Source of the DNA: Solirubrobacteraceae bacterium
GTDB lineage: Bacteria > Actinomycetota > Thermoleophilia > Solirubrobacterales > Solirubrobacteraceae
DNA: 8,441 bases
Assembly: GCA_019683665.1 (NCBI GenBank)
Contig: JADGIB010000152.1
Location: forward strand, 1-8,441
Direction: 5' to 3'
Positions 6,912 through 8,441 of the stretch are shown piece by piece. The notes under the pieces were generated by a model that saw nothing but the letters and a program-made list of their open reading frames with translations, was not told the origin of the DNA and did not search any database. Every line of letters begins with the position of its first letter. Within the stretch, counting starts at the first letter, position 1. A program made the translations under genes and the position numbers.

Positions 6912-8441
6912 TCAGCGCCCGCCGGCGAGCGCGACGAACGCGTCGAGCGCGTGCGGGTTGGCGAGGCTGTCGCGGCTGGCGGCCTTCTCGGGCGGGGCGC
7001 CCTGGAGGATGCGCTTGACCGGGACCTCGAGGACCTTGCCCGAGAGCGTGCGCGGGACCTCGGCCACGGCGATGACCTCGCTGGGCACGTGGCGCGGCGA
7101 GCAGTCCTCGCGCACGCGCGCCGCGATCCGGGCGCGCAGGTCGTCGTCGAGGACGGCGCCGTCGCGCAGGACGACGAACAGCGGCATCCAGCCGTCGACG
7201 TCGACGACGAGCGCGTCGACGACCTCGTCGAGGGCGAGGACGGCGCGGTAGATCTCGCTCGTGCCCATGCGGACGCCGCCGCGGTTGATCGTGCTGTCGC
7301 TGCGGCCGGTGATGATCGCCGTGCCGCGCGGCGTGATCTCGATCCAGTCGCCGTGGCGCCAGACGCCCGGGTACATGGCGAAGTAGCTCTCCCGGTAGCG
7401 GGCGCCGTCCTCGTCGCCCCACAGGCGGAGCGGCATCGACGGCATCGGCTCGGTGATGACGAGCTCGCCGACCTCGCCGACGAGCGGGCGGCCCTCGGGG
7501 TCCCAGGCCTCGACCTTCGCGCCGAGCATCCGGCCCTGCAGCTCGCCCTCGTGGACGGGGAGCGTCGGGACGCCGCCGACGAACGCCGTGCAGAGGTCCG
7601 AGCCGCCGCTTGTGGAGAAGAGCCAGGTCCCGGCGCCGAGCTGCTCGTAGACCCAGTCGAAGCCCTCGGGCGCCAGCGGCGAGCCGGTCGAGCCGACCGC
7701 CCGCAGCGCGCCGAGGTCGCGCCCCTCGGCGGGCCGGATCCCGGCCTTCATGCACGAGCCGATGTAGGCCGCGCTCGTGCCGAAGCACGTGATCCGGGCC
7801 GCCACGGGCCGGGCCCCCCGGGCGCCGCGGCCGGGGTGGCCGGGGTTGCCGTCGTAGAGGACGACCGCGGCGTCGGTGAGCAGCACCCCGACGAGGAAGT
7901 TCCACATCATCCAGCCGGTCGTCGTGAACCAGAAGACGCGGTCGCCGGGCCGGGCGTCGAGGTGGAGGTGGTGGTGCTTGAGCTGCTCGAGCAGGATCCC
8001 GCCGTGGCCCTGGACGATCGCCTTCGGCAGCCCGGTCGTGCCGGAGCTGTAGAGCACCCACAGCGGGTGGTCGAACGGCACGGGCTCGAAGGCGAGCGGC
8101 GCGGGGTCGCCGAGGAAGTCGTCCCAGGCGATCGCGCCCTCGAGCGGCTCGTCGCCGAGCAGGACGGTCGCGCGCAGCGACGGCATCTCGCGCATGAGGC
8201 CGGCGACGACCGCTCGGCGGTCGTACCAGCGCCCGCCGTAGCGGTAGCCGCCGGCGGCCAGCAGGACGGCCGGCTCGATCTGGGCGAAGCGGTCGACGAC
8301 CGACCGCTCCCCGAACTCCGGCGAGCACGACGACCAGACCGCCCCGATCGAGGCCGCCGCCAGGACCGCGGCCATCGCCTCGGGCCCGTTGGGCAGGTAG
8401 GCGACGACCCGGTCCCCGGGCCCCACCCCCTGCGCCCGCAG
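6912..8441 (-). CDS. Acetoacetate-CoA ligase (acetoacetyl-CoA synthetase), N-terminus beyond window
   Basis: This enzyme activates acetoacetate to acetoacetyl-CoA with ATP, via an acyl-AMP. It belongs to the ANL adenylate-forming superfamily. The last 509 residues are present; full proteins are about 650 aa, so roughly 130-150 N-terminal residues lie outside. Within the fragment are LPNGPEAMAAVLAAASIGA (16-34), the phosphate loop YSSGTTGLPKAIVQGHGG (131-148), FTTTGWMMWNFLV (172-184), GTSAAYIGSCMKAG (221-234), STSGGSDLCTAF (276-287), the hinge motif GRSDSTINRGGVRMGTSEIY (379-398) and the catalytic Lys469 in LSGKVLEVPVKRIL. TTTGWMMWN and FGTSAAYIGSCMKAG separate it from acetyl-CoA synthetase. 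A GTG at 8426 falls inside the conserved LRAQGVGPGDRVVAYLPN block and is not the true start. A local stretch around residues 199-216 is Arg/Gly-rich and unlike the family. It may feed polyhydroxybutyrate or ketone-body use; the link to the fab genes is unproven. Confidence 0.93.
   Translation of the reverse strand: MRAQGVGPGDRVVAYLPNGPEAMAAVLAAASIGAVWSSCSPEFGERSVVDRFAQIEPAVLLAAGGYRYGGRWYDRRAVVAGLMREMPSLRATVLLGDEPLEGAIAWDDFLGDPAPLAFEPVPFDHPLWVLYSSGTTGLPKAIVQGHGGILLEQLKHHHLHLDARPGDRVFWFTTTGWMMWNFLVGVLLTDAAVVLYDGNPGHPGRGARGARPVAARITCFGTSAAYIGSCMKAGIRPAEGRDLGALRAVGSTGSPLAPEGFDWVYEQLGAGTWLFSTSGGSDLCTAFVGGVPTLPVHEGELQGRMLGAKVEAWDPEGRPLVGEVGELVITEPMPSMPLRLWGDEDGARYRESYFAMYPGVWRHGDWIEITPRGTAIITGRSDSTINRGGVRMGTSEIYRAVLALDEVVDALVVDVDGWMPLFVVLRDGAVLDDDLRARIAARVREDCSPRHVPSEVIAVAEVPRTLSGKVLEVPVKRILQGAPPEKAASRDSLANPHALDAFVALAGGR

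Noticed and set aside
6685..8328. Minus-strand 547-codon frame overlapping the acetoacetate ligase
   Set aside because: It is an Arg/Pro-rich shadow in a different frame from the motif-bearing ligase and from the channel gene.
8424..8426. GTG at 8426 as start of the acetoacetate ligase
   Set aside because: It falls inside the conserved LRAQGVGPGDRVVAYLPN segment, the frame continues open to the edge, and about 130-150 family residues would be missing.

Overview
This is a very GC-rich window (about three-quarters G+C by eye), and every supported gene lies on the minus strand, so the biological order runs from position 8441 down to 1. GTG starts, 1-14 bp gene overlaps and near-exclusive G/C at third codon positions point to a high-GC actinomycete-type bacterium. 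A FAS-II cluster that includes an AccD6-like carboxyltransferase fits Actinomycetota. A deep lineage such as Thermoleophilia/Solirubrobacterales is my guess from general flavour, not something the sequence proves.

Layout in transcription order: (1) 8441-6912, the 3' part of an acetoacetate-CoA ligase gene whose start lies outside the window. (2) 6859-6101, a six-transmembrane, voltage-gated-type K+ channel with a TVGYGD filter and a short C-terminal coiled coil. (3) A 95-bp gap (6006-6100) holding a 25-bp near-perfect palindrome and a small hairpin. (4) 6005-690, a compact fatty-acid synthesis operon fabD-fabH-fabG-acpP-fabF-accD, with junctions between a 14-bp overlap and a 17-bp gap. (5) 673-1, only 16 bp downstream, a TetR/AcrR-family regulator that runs off the left edge.

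How the genes work together: the AccD6-like carboxyltransferase makes malonyl-CoA, with a biotin carboxylase/BCCP subunit that is not in this window. FabD moves malonyl onto the AcpP phosphopantetheine arm. FabH condenses a starter acyl-CoA with malonyl-ACP, FabG reduces the 3-ketoacyl-ACP, and FabF carries out later elongation condensations. The dehydratase and enoyl reductase must be encoded elsewhere. The TetR gene at the operon tail and the palindrome ahead of fabD together suggest a self-contained, auto-regulated module. The acetoacetate ligase and the channel have no visible mechanistic link to it.

I found no mobile element, CRISPR array, tRNA, rRNA or defence/toxin module. The window is mostly housekeeping. 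The points worth a second look are the candidate operator/TetR pair, a strong hairpin at the acpP/fabF junction, the unusual gene complement, shortened FabD and FabG proteins, and a low-complexity patch in the acetoacetate ligase. No gene-free stretch exceeds 300 bases; the longest is the 95-bp gap before fabD.
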